Below the pieces are notes generated by a model, which worked only from the letters and a program-made list of their open reading frames with translations, was not told where the DNA came from and ran no database searches. From Salvator merianae (taxonomy: Eukaryota > Chordata > Lepidosauria > Squamata > Teiidae), in the NCBI GenBank assembly GCA_003586115.2, contig QVOM02000053.1:1099658-1163657 (forward strand): 64,000 nucleotides of DNA, in the 5' to 3' direction. This document shows positions 23,471 through 36,007 of the stretch, one piece after another. Both the position numbers and the translations under genes were made by a program. The first letter of the stretch is position 1, and every line of letters starts with the position of its first letter.

Positions 23471-23705
23471 TAAGAACATAGAAACTTGAGAATGTCCTGC
23501 TAGATCAGACATGCGACCCATCTGGTGCAGTGGCCTGTTCCCACAGTGGCATCCAGTTGCATGTGGAAGCTTAGAAGAAGAGCACAAGCACACACCTCGC
23601 CCTGCTCAGACCTGGAACAGCTTGCCCTTAGAGACACAGAAGTCACCAGTGATAGCTTTGTCCATCATGAACTGGTCCAATCAGTTCTTGACCTTCAAAC
23701 TCCCA
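23471..23705 (-). mobile_element. CR1 LINE 3' end, antisense
   Basis: ATAAGAACATAGAAAC opens the copy, followed by CCTGCTAGATCAGAC, CGACCCATCTGGTGCAG, CACAGTGGCATCCAG, and ends with CATGAACTGGTCCAATCAG. This is the standard order of the CR1 3' untranslated region read backwards. Confidence 0.75.
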
Positions 23706-23934
23706 CACAGAATTCCAGCTTCCACTTAACTTACCTTCTCAGTCCTGGACCTCTCCAGACAGGCCCACTATTGCTTGACAAGGGGGCCTCGGTTGACTTG
23801 GAAGGTGGGTTGGACCCCTCAGTCCCTCTCTCCACCTCTTCTGACAGTGCTCCCTGCCCCAGGCCTAGATGTTCCTTGCTCCCATCTTCAGAGAAGCCAA
23901 GCGGCCTTCATATCTACCACCAACTTGGGGGTGA

Positions 23935-24215
23935 TCAATCTGGCACATGACAGCATTTTCTCCTGGAACATGGCATTCTACAGAGCCTTCTCTGCCATAG
24001 CCCAGGCTCTGGAATGGCATGAAGCACCATTCCTCTAAACCTTCAGAAGTGCAGTGAAGGACTTGGCTTAGGAGGCAATTCTCCCCCTCCTCTGTCTACT
24101 GCATGGTTTCCCTCTGATTGTAATTTTGTTTTCATGAATTTTAATTGTTGTAACCCACCCAGAGAACTGAGGACATACCATGGCATTTAATGTGGCTAAT
24201 GAAATAATACCTTTT
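23935..24215 (+). mobile_element. L2-like LINE 3' end (tentative)
   Basis: CTCTGGAATGGCATGAAG then a run ending GTTGTAACCCACCCAGAGAACTGAGGA and AATGAAATAATA resembles reptilian L2 3' ends, where CTGGAATGC(C/T)CT...TAAACC...AACCCGCCCAGAG precedes an ATAATAATA tail. No intact frame remains. Confidence 0.45.
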
Positions 24216-25558
24216 TTTAAAAAAATGCATTCAGTAAATCTATGTTTTATTTTGTTTGGAGAACTGCACTGAAAATTCAGATCAGTGTACATTTCTACAG
24301 TTGGCAAGCGCACGTTTGGAGATTTTGCTCTTAGCAGCCAACGAAGCAACTGCTTCCCCTGTCTCTAGAAGTGATAGTGATGCTGCGCTGTGGCTCCATG
24401 ACATTTGAAAGGGTACACTTGGTAGGCTGGAGATGACAGGTGGCATTTACTTTGGCAGAGCAGCACAGGGAGAGGATTCAGCAAGTCATAAGGCAACAGT
24501 GGGTGAAGGAAAATGACGCAGAGCAACAGCAGCAGATGTCTCTGCACACTGGGAATGAGATGGATGATGGTCCATTCCTCTAAATACTGGGGGACAGGTC
24601 AAATGGATCATTGCTCTGATGGACCAGGAGTTCTTCTCATCTACTGCTGTGTACAGGCTGATTCTCAAGCTGTACTGGCAAAGAAGTTAACCCTAACATT
24701 TGTATACAGGTTCCAAAACAACTCCTGAGGAGCTCGGTGTCCTGAAAAGCACCTGTGCCTGTGCTCTCTTGAGCAAGGACTGAGGAAAAAATTCCTGGAA
24801 ACCACACACTGAGCTCCCAAGCTGTTCTGAGAAGTTCCGGTCCAATCAGTTGCAATGAGCAATTGTAAGAGGTGCCACCAGTCTCTGGCTAATCTGGATG
24901 CTTTTGCACAAGCATGATAGCTCCAGATATTTTGGGGTGTGTTAGACTACCCAGGAGTTTCCAAACAGTCTTCCCTTGAATATGTCAACTTGAGAGTCCA
25001 CCAACAAGTGGGTGGCTCAACAGCAAACCACCTAATCAAACAAAAGGGTTTTTCGTGTTTGATTCCAGTACCATTTTCTCCATGGAAAAAAGCCCAGGGA
25101 GTTTCTGACCACTTGTCCAGTTCAATGTGAGCGTCCGCAGTCACAAACAGTTCCACTGAATTTTCAGACACAAAGCCAGCTTTGCGCATCTCTGGTTTCC
25201 ACTTGGGGCTTCTTGCAGAGCACGGGAAATGGCCACAGCAGTTGGTCCCTCCCTTGTGCTCTGCACCTTAGGCAGTGCTTCAAACGCTAAGTCCACACGG
25301 CACCAGAGGAAAGAAAGGGATGGGGAGGGGTACAGAGGTACCATCGAGTCGGTCTCATGGTGCCGTGAAGACACCATGCAAATCTTGCCTCCAGCGACTG
25401 TCACCCCCTCCCACTGATGATGCTGGGTGGGGCTACGAGACTTGTGATTTGGTAACAGCTGGAAGGGCACAGCTGGATGACCCAGTGGCACGGTAGTCCT
25501 ATCAGATGTGTGGCAGTGTGGAGTAAGTTGAGGGTGGGTACCTGAATTCCACACCTGC
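24216..25558. other. Unrecognised noncoding sequence
   Basis: No gene was recognised. A fragment near 24590-24655 (GGGGGACAGGTCAAATGG to GGACCAGGAGTTCTTCTC) could be an old LINE tail but is too short to assign. Confidence 0.3.
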
Positions 25559-25559
25559 A

Positions 25560-26030
25560 TAAATTAACCAACCAATTCTCAGGCTGCTGGATTTTAGTGC
25601 TTTAATATTCTGTTCGGAAGTAGCCCACCACTCTCATATTATGCAAATGAAGCCAGATTAGCATAGACTTGATGCCTTTTCTTATATGTGTGAATGTTGT
25701 TTAGTTCTTTAAAGCAGTCAAAATTAAAACAATTTGCAACTCATGTTTTATTGCCATTGGAGTAAAACATTGCTCTTAAATAGACCATTATGGCAAAGAT
25801 TATAGGCTGGCATAGATTTATTTTTTACAATAGCAGCCAATGTAAGGCAGGCATCTTAATTATTTCTTTCCGTTCTAAAGCACAGAAACTTCTCCTGTCT
25901 CAAACACTTCCTCAGGGAATAGCATTTCCCGCTCTCTAAATAGATTAAACAAATCAGCACAAAAATGCTTATTTTGTATAAATGTTCCCCACTACCAATT
26001 TATCCTGTTCTTGATTTTTCCATGTTTTTA
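25560..26030. promoter_or_regulatory. Candidate conserved noncoding / enhancer-like block
   Basis: This AT-rich, repeat-free stretch contains an intact POU octamer ATGCAAAT at 25641-25648, a CCAAT-like word near 25837 and several TTTAAT/TAATTA-type homeodomain words. That makes it look like unique regulatory DNA. This is judgement from texture only, and no alignment to other genomes was possible. Confidence 0.22.
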
Positions 26031-26130
26031 GAAGCTGTGTAGTTTTTCTTTCTATTTCTCCCTAGAGTACAGAGAACATTTATGAATATGCACATAAACC
26101 CACCTGTGGACATTTGGGTTGGGTGTTGAG

Positions 26131-26322
26131 CAGTGGTGGCCCGTTGCTTTAAGGGTGGGTGTTTGGAACCCACAGGAAGGGCGTGATCGCTGTTCATGGG
26201 GCCTCCAGACCTCCGTACTGTCGCAGCTGCAACAGTATGGAGGCCCAGAGGCCCTACAAACAGCAATTGCCCCTTTCCCACGGGTTCCAAACACCCACCT
26301 TTAAAGCGACGGGCCACCACTG
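26131..26322. mobile_element. hAT-like palindromic MITE, 192 bp
   Basis: The ends are CAGTGGTGGCCCG and CAGTGGTGGCCCG (reverse strand), followed by CTTTAAGGGTGGGTGTTTGGAACCC and its inverse. The flanking 8-mers GTGTTGAG (26123-26130) and GCGTCAAG (26323-26330) agree at 5 of 8 positions, with only transitions as differences, consistent with a decayed target duplication. The arms run to a CAGCTGCAACAG centre near 26226. Confidence 0.85.
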
Positions 26323-26330
26323 GCGTCAAG

Positions 26331-27705
26331 GCATAAAAATGTCCTTTTGAACATCCACGCATGGAATGGAAGCTACCAACAACTGTTGGATTAAGAGAAA
26401 AACACCCTGAACTTAGACCCTAAGAGGGTAAATTGCTTTCCCATATGAATCAAAAGAGTAGCTGTTAACCTCTTTAAGCCCCAACCCTAAAGGTCACAGA
26501 AAGCTCATCTTCAACTCCTCGGAGTTACTTATCTGAGTGGAGGAGTTGCCATTAATCGCTTTAGTAGCAGGCAAAGAGAAAGGATTCCGTTGGAAACGCC
26601 ATTTCATTGATGGCTCAGTTCATATTATAGGAGTGAGAAATGGATGTGAAGGCTCATTCCACCTTTCAAAGGCAACATGCTTAAGGAGATTATGCTCTTT
26701 GCTGTGGCACTTCAAAGGGAAGTCTGCCTTTAGCACCGTCGTTTCTGACCTGGAGCCCTCATAGTTTCTTCTACTTTCAGCTGCCACTGAACTGACTTGC
26801 TGCCTAGCGATTTTGACCTCTAATCTTATTGTGGTTTCTAATTTGTCAGGTATTAATGAGAAGAAATCATTCAGAAGAGCTGGCCAGATGTATGTTGGAG
26901 GGTTCTGAAATAAGACACACGCATGTCTGCATGCCAGCATGCACACATAGTGCCTGCAGTGAGTTAACATCAGGTTCAATGACTAAATCTACAGGCCCCT
27001 CCTGGGATATGGGCTTTCAGCAAATGCCCTGTACAATGTGGATGAGGTCGAATCTTGATGGGAGGGGCTGAAAAGTGAACCTCTCTGCCATTCCCAGTTC
27101 TGAGGCAATCTGTCTTCATTGCATGTGAAATCCTTCCCCAAAATGTAGCATTAAAACATGAGATAGGGCACCGTGAGCATCCCTACTTTTGAAAATGGTT
27201 TTCTTTTCTGTCTATGAGAAAACTACCATCACCTCAAAGGAAGTTTGCTCAAATTGCCATGGGTCAACTCAGTTCCTCCAGGGGCCAAATGCAGGCTGGC
27301 TGATGATCAAACATCTGTCAAACATATTTATAGCCAGATTTCAGAAGCTTAGCAAGTTCCCATATATTATTTATGGGCTTGCTTATTTGTTAAGCATTCT
27401 GTCCTTTAATATGCTTATTAACAAAAAATCAAAGCGGTATGAAGGAAATAAGACAATCAATACAATACAGAAATCTTGATGGTTGACTTGGCTTTGCTCT
27501 CTACTGCAGGAAATGGATGATTTTAAATGCTTGTAACAAGGATGGCTAATGGAAGTCCTAACCGCATACACCAGCCTGACCTCCACTGCTGGCAGCTGAA
27601 GTTCAGGCATTAGCATATTTTATGTACCTGAAGGAGGGCAAGCATTTGTGTTCTGGTGTCAGTATCAAGAAGGCATAAAGAGAACACAAAGAGAAATTGT
27701 ATTTC
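26331..27705. other. Unrecognised noncoding sequence
   Basis: No gene or named repeat was seen. Confidence 0.35.
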
Positions 27706-27709
27706 TATA

Positions 27710-27945
27710 TACAAGGTCTGCCTCTGAGAAGCCACCGTGGCAGAAGACAAGGACAAAACCTTCACCTGCTCTCCACTCCCTGCAAATGGCCTTTAGAGGC
27801 ATCCTGTCTGCCTCTCCAACCTGGAGGCAGTACCTGGACATCCATTCTAGCAGCCATTGATGCACCTGTCCTCCGTGAATTCATCCAACCCCTTCTTAAA
27901 ACCATCCAGGCTTTTTCAGTGGTGATCACCATGCTTCCCTTCATG
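27710..27945 (-). mobile_element. CR1 LINE 3' fragment, antisense
   Basis: CTGCAAATGGCC, AGAGGCATCCTG, TGGAGGCAGTACCTGG, CATCCATTCTAGCAGCC, TGATGCACCTGTCCTCC and ATCCAACCCCTTCTTAAA match the CR1 subfamily at 7853-8100 and extend a little further into the LINE body. The octamer end is missing. Confidence 0.7.
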
Positions 27946-28187
27946 CACCCCGGAACACACACCCTGAATCAGTAAGTGAAGCCCAGCCAAAATCCCTCCA
28001 ACGTATGATGAAGCAGCTGCATTAAAACTACTGTGGGGATGCCCTAGAAGAGATGGTTTCCAAATAAGAACCCACATGAAATTTATATGTGACAAGTGCT
28101 CCTGTTCACGATCCAAACGGATCAGATTGATTTAAGTTGGATATACGTGGCAGCGACTATTGTGCCTGAGAGAATTTCCTGTGACTT

Positions 28188-28290
28188 TATTGATTGATTA
28201 ATTGATGGATTGTGCAATCAAATTTTTAAGCTGCATTTCACCAAAGTGAAGACTCTCCAGATGCGTCCCAATTAAAAACAGGGGGGAAAA
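28188..28290. mobile_element. L2-like SINE/LINE fragment (weak)
   Basis: TTGATTGATTAATTGATGGATTG followed by TAAGCTGCATTTCACCAAAG resembles the TTTATTTATT...ACCGCCTTTC motif of reptile L2-type fragments. Diverged. Confidence 0.25.
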
Positions 28291-28849
28291 CCCACCACTA
28301 TTGCAACACAACAAAACAGGCAATTTAAAGCAATGGTTTCTGGCTACTTGCTTTCAAGTTGTGCGTTTTCAACACACACAGCCGGCTTTTGATATTTTAA
28401 ACTGAAATAAGAGGACCACTGGCAGCCACCTGTATCTTCAGTGGCAGAGTTTTGCTTTCTTTGTTCAGCTTTCCTCCCCACCCGCCCTTTATGGCAACAA
28501 ATACAGGATCCCACACACCACTGGCTCAGTATCACTTTACGTCTGCAAATATACGAGAGCTATCTAAAAATTCAATGAACAAAGATACTTTGAAAGCTGC
28601 TGACTGTCCAACTGCAGAAATGACTAGATGTATCTCTTAAGAAAGCAAAACAGAACATTAATTATTTATATGGAGGAAGAAAGGCAAAGTTTACTTTTGC
28701 ATCACCAATGAATGCATTAAGCAAGGTCAGAAGTGAACTATACCTCTGAAGGCGCAATTCATCAGAAAGCAAGACCATCATACAACAAGACCATCAGTTA
28801 TAATTTTTAAAAAGTTGCAGTCCTAGCCAATTGTTGTTTCCACAATTGA

Positions 28850-29261
28850 CGGTGTGATCAGACATGCTTAAAGAGGCACCCGCTGGGCAAATTTGAGTCT
28901 GTAATGACAGACAGTTTTTCCTGCACTCGCTTTACCGCATCTTGAAATCTCAGAAAAGTCACCTCTTTGACATTTGGGATTTTATAGCTCTAAAGGCATC
29001 ACTTTCCTTAAGCTGCGTTGGGCAGGAAACTACTTAAGCAAAGATGTGGGGGGTTCCCCCTGAGTGGCCAATCAACAGCAAGCACCCATAGTCAGGGTAG
29101 GTATTGCCTGACTTGGAGGCAAATAAAAGCTGCAGTTTAGCAAAATAATGTAGGTTCTCAGCCATATATTCAGACAACTGCTTATTTAAGGCATTTTTTG
29201 TGTGTCTGGAAACACTTTTTCTTAAAGGGATGGTTGAAAAAAGCCTTGTCTGGTCAAAGCC
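28850..29261 (-). mobile_element. TIR element, GGGTGTGATCAGACA family, copy C (412 bp)
   Basis: In opposite orientation to copy A, its left end is CGGTGTGATCAGACA and its diverged right end TGTCTGGTCAAAGCC. TGA occurs on both sides (28847-28849 and 29262-29264), a third example of a 3-bp duplication. The interior contains GGGCAGGAAACTAC, GGCCAATCAACAGCAAGCACCC and TTGGAGGCAAAT, the fullest version in the window. No reading frame of note is present. Confidence 0.75.
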
Positions 29262-29572
29262 TGAGTGAGATATGGTTCATCAGGTTTCTGGAGGACTCAG
29301 GTTCTATGAAAATTTGACTTTGTGCTTTAATTATTTTGGATTGAGAGAGCAACAAATTTAAAATCTACCTAAGGAGAACAGGGTGTTACTGAAGTGACCA
29401 GAATGTGTTTCTGAAACATTCTGACACTCAGATTGTACCTGAATCCACCCTGAGGATCCTAGAAATCATCCAAGAAAGCAGGAAGAATAAAGTGTTCTGA
29501 GGGCACCTTTACAATATTGAACCCAATGGGACAGCATGTTCCACTGCCAGGCATCTTTTTCTAGGGTGGATT

Positions 29573-29590
29573 AAGAACATAAGAACATGA
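29573..29590 (-). repeat. CR1 3' octamer remnant
   Basis: TTAAGAACATAAGAACAT is two copies of the CR1 terminal octamer complement, with no CR1 body attached; the next repeat begins directly after it. Confidence 0.5.
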
Positions 29591-29591
29591 T

Positions 29592-29745
29592 TCCCCTCCA
29601 TTGTCCCTCACACAATTCTGTGAGGTATGTTGGGCTGAGAGGTAGTGACAGACCCAGGGTCACCCCTTGATTCTCATGTCTGAGTGGGGATTTGAACCCA
29701 GGAATTTGCAGGTTCTAGCCTGACACTCTAACCACTGTGCTCCTT
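29592..29745 (-). mobile_element. MIR/CORE-SINE-like fragment, antisense (tentative)
   Basis: TGTGAGGTATGTTGGGCTGAGAGG, ACCCAGGGTCACCCC, GAGTGGGGATTTGAACCCAGG and ACACTCTAACCACTGTGCT keep the order of an old tRNA-derived SINE: the complement of a B box (GGGTTCAAATCCC) then an anticodon-arm-like region. Very similar sequence is common in reptile genomes. Its family name needs a library search. Confidence 0.6.
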
Positions 29746-31474
29746 TGGCTCTCGCCTACTAAACATATAGATCCCCGTCTTTTTTCCAATACTTCAACCT
29801 ATGGTGGAAGAAGTCCATTCCAATTTAGTGACCAAAGCAAAGCAGCAGCTTTATTCTTGTGCACAAGGAGGAGACATTCGACAAGGAGACAGTTGAGCCG
29901 CACCCGTGACTCTTTCAAGCACTCTTATACAGATGTATAAAAGTACATTCACGTTCACAAATTCGAGCAAATATTCTGCATTCGTGAATATTCACACTGA
30001 ATCGAAAACGAGGTTTTTCGCATTTCTAGAATTCTGTTGAAACAGAATATCTGCATTTTTGCTGTATTTTTCCCCATGAAAAGGGGTCTCTGTTGGCCCC
30101 ACACCTGCAGAAATTCTCATACGATGCTGCTGTTTCTGTACCAAACTGGTGGTGGGAAGAGACGATCCACAGAGAGAGACGTCTCTTGCTTTGCTTCTCG
30201 CTGTGAATTTTTCAGCTCAAATCTTGAGAAGTAGGGATTACTCAATAAATATTATGTCAGCCTGGTTTCATGGTGAGACATCTCTGCAGTGATGTGTGGG
30301 TCTGTGTGTATGGAGGAGAGGGAGATGGAGGATGGGAAAGGAGGCACCGTACAGGAGAAGACTAAGTCTGAGACACTTCGGCAAGTGTTGGTATTCCATT
30401 GGAACCCCCGGACCTAAAGCTGTCAGAATGGCAGAATATGAATTTCAGATATGACATGATATGCTCCTTGCTTTTTTCTCCCCTTCTTTGAAATAGGACA
30501 CTTTTCCCATCAGTCATATTATATTCATCAAGATATTTCTGTGCAAAAAGAACTATTCTCCAATGTAATGTGTGTCTCTGCATGGACTTAGCAGGCAGGA
30601 ATCAAACCTCAAACTTTAACAATTCTCCAAAAAATAAAATATGGGCCTGTTCACACTGTACCCTTATGATTGCTTTTTAGTCTGTTTCTGTTCTGCTCTG
30701 CATTGCTCTTTCTCATACGGGTTGTTTTTATAGCTTTGTTCCCAACTCTGGATGAAACGTGAGGAAACAATTCTAAATAAAGAAGTGCACTGTAAAGAGA
30801 TCTCTTTGGTCGCCAGCTCTTTGTGATACCCCTGTTCCCGTTATTTGCAGAAGACCCTTAAAAGGTAGGTGTTCAGAAGCAAAACTTCCCTTGGAATGGA
30901 AATTGCTTCTTGCCTGTGCAAACTGCAAAATGAGGAATACATGTGTTGCTTATTGGGCAAATCTCTGAGAATTGGGGGGGGGGGAGGAAATAATTACAGT
31001 ATTTACTTTCAATCAAAATTCCCTTATTGCAATTTAATGAGCATTTTTACAAAGCCATGAATAATAATAAGAAATAATGTCTCCAGTGTTTGGAGATTTG
31101 TCTATTATATCTTGTAATAGATTAAATCTGTGCCTTGTTTCTGTTTGAAGCAGCTAGGAAGCAGCCAGCACAGATAATAGACAGAGCGGTGTACGTGTTT
31201 CTGGAAAGGCCTGAAATAGGGTTGCTGTCTTTTATCTTTGAAGGTGGTCTGGCGATGCGGTGTTTGGCCAGATGAGCTCTGCAGATATCCACCGGCAGCT
31301 TTTGCCTTTCATTTTTGGGAAGGACCGCAGCCCCATACACATGGACATTTTTGCCCTAAAAGTTGCACAGAGAGCACGAAGGACTTGTTTATTCATTGAC
31401 CCACTGGTTTATGATCGCTATATCCCACACCACACACTGAGGCCTCACAGGGAGTTAAAAATAGAAATTAAATG
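29746..31474. other. Noncoding; diverged repeats only
   Basis: 29940-30110 contains TTCGAGCAAATATTCTGCATTCG-like words related to the GTTCG-rich repeats elsewhere. A G11 run lies at 30974-30984. No gene was seen. Confidence 0.3.
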
Positions 31475-31583
31475 CAGTGGCGGCCGGTGGCTTTAAGCCC
31501 GGGTGTTCACACCCGACGCAAAGCACGCCATGGCTGTTCGTGGGGCCTCCGGGCCTCTGTACTGCCACAGCAGGCCGCCAGGT
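31475..31583 (+). mobile_element. hAT-like MITE, left half only
   Basis: CAGTGGCGGCCGGTGG, CTTTAAGCCCGGGTGTTC, GCACGCCATGGCTGTTCG and GGGGCCTCCGGGCCTC match the left arm of the full element at 44304. The match stops after CTGCCACAGCAGG, close to the palindrome centre. The right arm is absent. Confidence 0.85.
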
Positions 31584-32800
31584 GGTTTCATGTCCGATTG
31601 TTTTTCCAACGTTCAGATCATGGATCACTGACAAAAGGTTGAGAAGGTTAGCAAGAAAGAGAAGGCCAGTATCAAGAGCCTGAAGATTGGAACTGATTCA
31701 GCACATTCGTAGGGAGTCCCAGCACACTGTTCTAAAGTGCCCAGCACCCATCCTGTCCCTTAAATTGTTTTCTTTCTTTTCAGAGCAAGCACCCTGGAAA
31801 ATAAGTGAGACAACCTTGGAAAAAATGTTACAGATAGTCTCGCAAAGGGGATAAGATGTCTGCATGATGAAGAAAAATGGCTTTCTTTTGAGACATGCAG
31901 AATAACCTGAGCCCTTTTATCCAGCTAGACCTTTTTCTCCATCAATGTGCCCCACTCCAATTTGCTTTCATGCCTGTTTTGTTCTTCTTTATGCCTGTCT
32001 TGTCTCTAAATGTTTCTTTTGCTGCACCACAAACGTGTGTAAGAACAAAAATGCAGGTTGCCCCTGCAGTGCTCTAGGGAAGCGAGCCGCCATTGCAGCA
32101 GTGCTGGACGGAGTCTGATAGCTCCAACTCCCTCTGTCACCCATAACCACCCAAGGATTTCAGGTCTAACCTTTCTCCAGCAATTTTGCACAAGCTGAAC
32201 TGGGAAAATCCGTAGCTTGGTGGACAACTGGAATATTGTTTCGGTAGCAATGGGCAGGCAGTGATGGGGGCTGAGGAAATAGGAAGGCAAAAACTGTGAA
32301 TGGCTGCTGCAAATACTGCCTCTCAAAACATGTGTTATTTTGTAATCAAGATAATGAAAGGTTTAGGATTGGGGGAAATAGTACCTATTATTAGTTTTAA
32401 AGAACTCTGTTTTTGCGACTGCTGTTTACATTAGCATTTCAAATACTTCCATTGAGATATGTGCACATGATTCCATGAATGCTTTAGAAAGGAGCAGCTC
32501 TTATTTCCCCGAAATTTTGATATAACCTTGAAATGACAAAAGGATAAACTAAGCGTCTATTAAAGATGTACAAGAGAAGTGCAGGCAAAGAAAGAACCAC
32601 GTTAGAGGTTTCTTTTTCTTATTTGAACACTTAAAATCCCAGACTTACTTCATTTTTAGGCACAGATAATCTGTGACAAATTCCAGAAATGTCTGGACTA
32701 CTGAGTCCTTTTTAGGCATGAGAGGTGAGGAAGCACTACAGAAAGATCCCCTTGCCTGCTATGGATCTGTAAGAGTTCTGAGATGATCTGGTGTGGGCAT
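31584..32800. other. Unrecognised noncoding sequence
   Basis: 32330-32720 is AT-rich and unique-looking. No gene was recognised. Confidence 0.35.
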
Positions 32801-32804
32801 CACA

Positions 32805-32975
32805 AACTATGGAGTGTCATCTTGGGTTACTCTCAGCAGGGCCTTCTCTGTGGTGGTGCCTATACTCTGGAATGCCCTCTGATATTCATGAAGTGTTCCA
32901 TGTCATGACCTTCCTTCCCTGGATTGGCAGACAGAATGAATTTTCTCTTCTGTTGTTTAAAAGCTGTTTTCAGCA
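32805..32975 (+). mobile_element. L2-like LINE fragment (tentative)
   Basis: CTCAGCAGGGCCTTCTCTGTGGTGGTGCC followed by ACTCTGGAATGCCCTCTGA and TTGTTTAAAAGCTGTTTT is the typical text for the end of the reptile L2 coding region and the start of its 3' untranslated region. Frames are broken. Confidence 0.5.
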
Positions 32976-33124
32976 TAAATGGGAAAATCACCAAAGTAAT
33001 TGTACCAAAACTCCTGTGAGGAATGGCTGGTGGCTCAAAGTTCCCTATGCTGCTACTGTGCCATCTGCTGCTGACTTTTGTATAAATATACACCATTTCC
33101 ACACTTGGGGGGGGGGAGGAACAT

Positions 33125-33650
33125 TCTAGCCGGAATGGATCCCAAAGGAACGAGCTGGAGAAGTCCCACTGTCCCAGAAAAAAGGCCGTCTACACTTGTA
33201 TGTCCCATTCCAGGGCAGTCCCTGTGCTGCACAGTGCTGTGCCCGCTATGCCTGCCAAGCCTGCCACCCATGCCATGCCTGCTGTCCACACTGTGCCCTC
33301 ACCCACTATCCCCCACTGCCTCTTCCGTCCTGACCACCCTCTGCTGCTCCGAAGCTTGCACAAGCTTTGGAACCTGATGTGAGGAATTAAAATTTCTGGC
33401 ATCGGAGGCTTAGTGGGATGCATTTCGGGGGGGGGGGCATTTGTTGAGCCACCCAAATGTGCCCCCCTGATAAACCAGAATGGGGGTGTGCACCCTTCTG
33501 CATGCCTCCCTAAGCCAGCCTCGCTGCCTCTGGAGCAACAGTAGACATGCAAAAACAGGTCTACTGGTGTCCCAGTATGGGCAGCTATTCTGGCCACCTC
33601 AGAACGGGCCACACTGTGTGCAGTGTGGACGCAGCATTCTAGCAGGTGGT
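33125..33650. mobile_element. GC-rich inverted-repeat element, diverged copy
   Basis: It carries CACAAGCTTTGGAA (compare 1386-1400), a GGGATGCATTTCGGGG...CCCAAATGTGCCCC inverted segment with a G11 run at 33427-33437, and CTTCTGCATGCCTC as in copy 1. It belongs with the elements at 1.25, 50.6, 55.9 and 56.8 kb. Boundaries are approximate. Confidence 0.4.
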
Positions 33651-35904
33651 CGGGCCTCTCTAGACTGCACTGGAGTGTGGAAGAGAGAGGCCCTGAAGAG
33701 GGATGGGCCCCACCCTATACCAGACTAGTGGCAAATGTGGAGAAAAGCCATAGATCCAGAATCTAGGTTTTGTCCATTCCAAAAGTCAGAAATCTATTCT
33801 AAATCACCCATCCCTTGAACTTCTCATTCATCCCTACTTTGAGACATTTTGACTCAGCTTTATGATTCCCTGGTGATTCTGAAGGAAGGTGGAAGGATGA
33901 GTTGCTGCCCATTTCCCTCTTAACGGACTCTAACAGCTCTCTGGTGGCTTCTTTTTCATGCCAGGGCTGGGCAAAAGGCCCTGTCCAGTGGTTTTTCCGC
34001 TATGTACTCTCCAGCTTGCAATTTGCTTCCGTGCAGCCTGCCCCTGCCCCAAACAGTCCTGTGTTCGTGGCGTTCCTAGCTCTAGGGGCACAGCACGAGC
34101 ATCACCAGTCATTAGGGAAGGAAGCTATGCAAAAGCTGAGAGAGGAGAGTTGATCTCTTTGCTTGACGTGAGGTGATACTTTTCTCACGGCACTCTGTGG
34201 AAACTTAAGCAAGAAACAGAACCCAGGGGAAGAAGACTGCAAAAGGTCATCCAGGCAAGGAAAAGAGAAGTAAGTCACATGTCTTTGTTGCAGCAGAGAT
34301 GAGATCTTTTTCCTCGCAAGCGCATACCTGACGCCTTTGTTGGGAAGTCTGAATGACTAAAAGTGCACCTAATCCAGTGGATAAGAAGTCTCGGAGGACC
34401 TGAAACATCCAGGCAGGCTCCAGTGAAATGAAGGAACCGTGGAGATCTTTTTTAAAGAAACAGAATCTCTTCCCTGGAACTGTAGGGTCTTTTCACGCTA
34501 ACATGTAGGAACATCCACGCTGTCCGCCGGAACGCTACATCCGCACCGTACCCAGATGCCATTGCAGCAGTTTTGAAGCTTTCTGAGCCCTTCCTGGGCT
34601 GCTCCTGCCATGGACAACTTAACAGTTGTCTACAGGCTTACCTGGAGCGTGAGGAGCAGCCTGGGAACAGCATCTTTGCCTCTCTTCTGGGCCTGCACTG
34701 CAGAACTGACTCACGTTCAAACTGCTTCAAGCTGAACAGGGCTTAGGATCAGGGTCAAATCTGAACTGAACGCCCTGCCTGATGGAAAACAAGAGTTCTA
34801 ATTTGAACTGACCAAAGGGGCGTTCTGATAAACCTAGCAAACACACCCTGTTTGATGGTGGTTCAGAGGTATTTGAACATTTTGGACTGAACCAAACACC
34901 CTGCTGTTCAAAGAAAAAAGCTCATAATTAAACCGAACCTGCTTGTGCACATTTCTAACAGGCACCATTCCCTTTCCTTGCTTCTTTCCCTGATGAGGCA
35001 GATGTGGTTGAGATGCTTTGCAGGTGCCAGGAGTCCTAGAAGTATCTCGTCCACCTCCTGCTCAGGGCAGGATCCTCCAAGCCATTCCCACAAAGTGGCC
35101 GTGCAGCTTTTCTTTTGCAAAAGCGCTGGTGTGTGCATGTGGCCGCCTCTCCCTTACGCAGGCACCTTACTCAGGTCCTGGGGGCAACTGGTCCCCTTGG
35201 GAGGTGCAGCCAAAATTCCTGCTGTGTGAGTAGCAACAGACACCTTTCTCCACCCAGCATGGTTCATCTTTGCACACGGCTCTTCGGGTTGTCATGATGT
35301 TCCTTTTAGCCCACTCTTCCAGACCATCAAAGCCATTACAAATTGTATTCCTGCATTCTATAAAAGGGAGCATAAAGAACCACAAACTGAATTGAAGTGG
35401 CAAAATGATACTATTAGCAAAATAATAATAAGGAGAGTGTGATTTTAGCAAAAACGAAAAGGCATAACGTTGCAAACCAAGCAACCAAGCAACTTTAATA
35501 GCTTAGGGAAGCACCAGATGAAAGTATATCAGGAGATATACATCAAAGCTTTGATCCTTTCTCATTAGGCTGAAATAACTGGAATCAGAGTATGTGCCGC
35601 ATCTGTTCTAGGAATGCAAGGAATATCAGTTTTTGTGCTACACAGGGATATAGCAGAACACACTTAGCAACACAACACAATGCCACAGCATGAACCACAG
35701 TGGAAAACTGGGGATGAAAGCAGCAGTGCTGAAAAGTTCTGTAATTGGATTTGAACCTTGCAATTTAGTGTGCATGAGAAAGAGTAGAATTCATTGGCAT
35801 CACTCCCTGCCAGTTCAGCGCCATCTACCTGTTTTGAACCAAGTAGCACAGCCACGATGGCTGAACATAATAGTAGTAGCTAAAGCGATTTGAGGATACC
35901 ATGT
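33651..35904. other. Noncoding; small inverted repeats near 34590-34690 and GAAC-rich repeat near 34700-34960
   Basis: CCTGGGCTGCTCCTG (34598) and its inverse GAGGAGCAGCCTGGG (34651) flank a GACAACTTAACAGTTGTC hairpin near 34613. 34700-34960 is rich in TTTGAACTGAAC words and ends GTGCACATTTCTAACAGG, like the GTGCAC-terminated repeats at 45.4 and 49.4 kb. No gene was seen. Confidence 0.35.
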
Positions 35905-36007
35905 GCAGCGGCGGCCGCCGGCTTTAAGGGCGGGTGTTTGCGCCCCGTGGAAAGTGTGCCATGGCTGTTCACGGGGCCTCCGGGCCTCCATACTGTCGCA
36001 GCAGGTG
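35905..36007 (+). mobile_element. hAT-like MITE, left half only
   Basis: CAGCGGCGGCCGCCGG, CTTTAAGGGCGGGTGTTTG, GTGCCATGGCTGTTCACGG and GCCTCCGGGCCTCC are present. The match ends at GTCGCAGCAGGT at the palindrome centre, and unrelated sequence follows. Confidence 0.85.
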
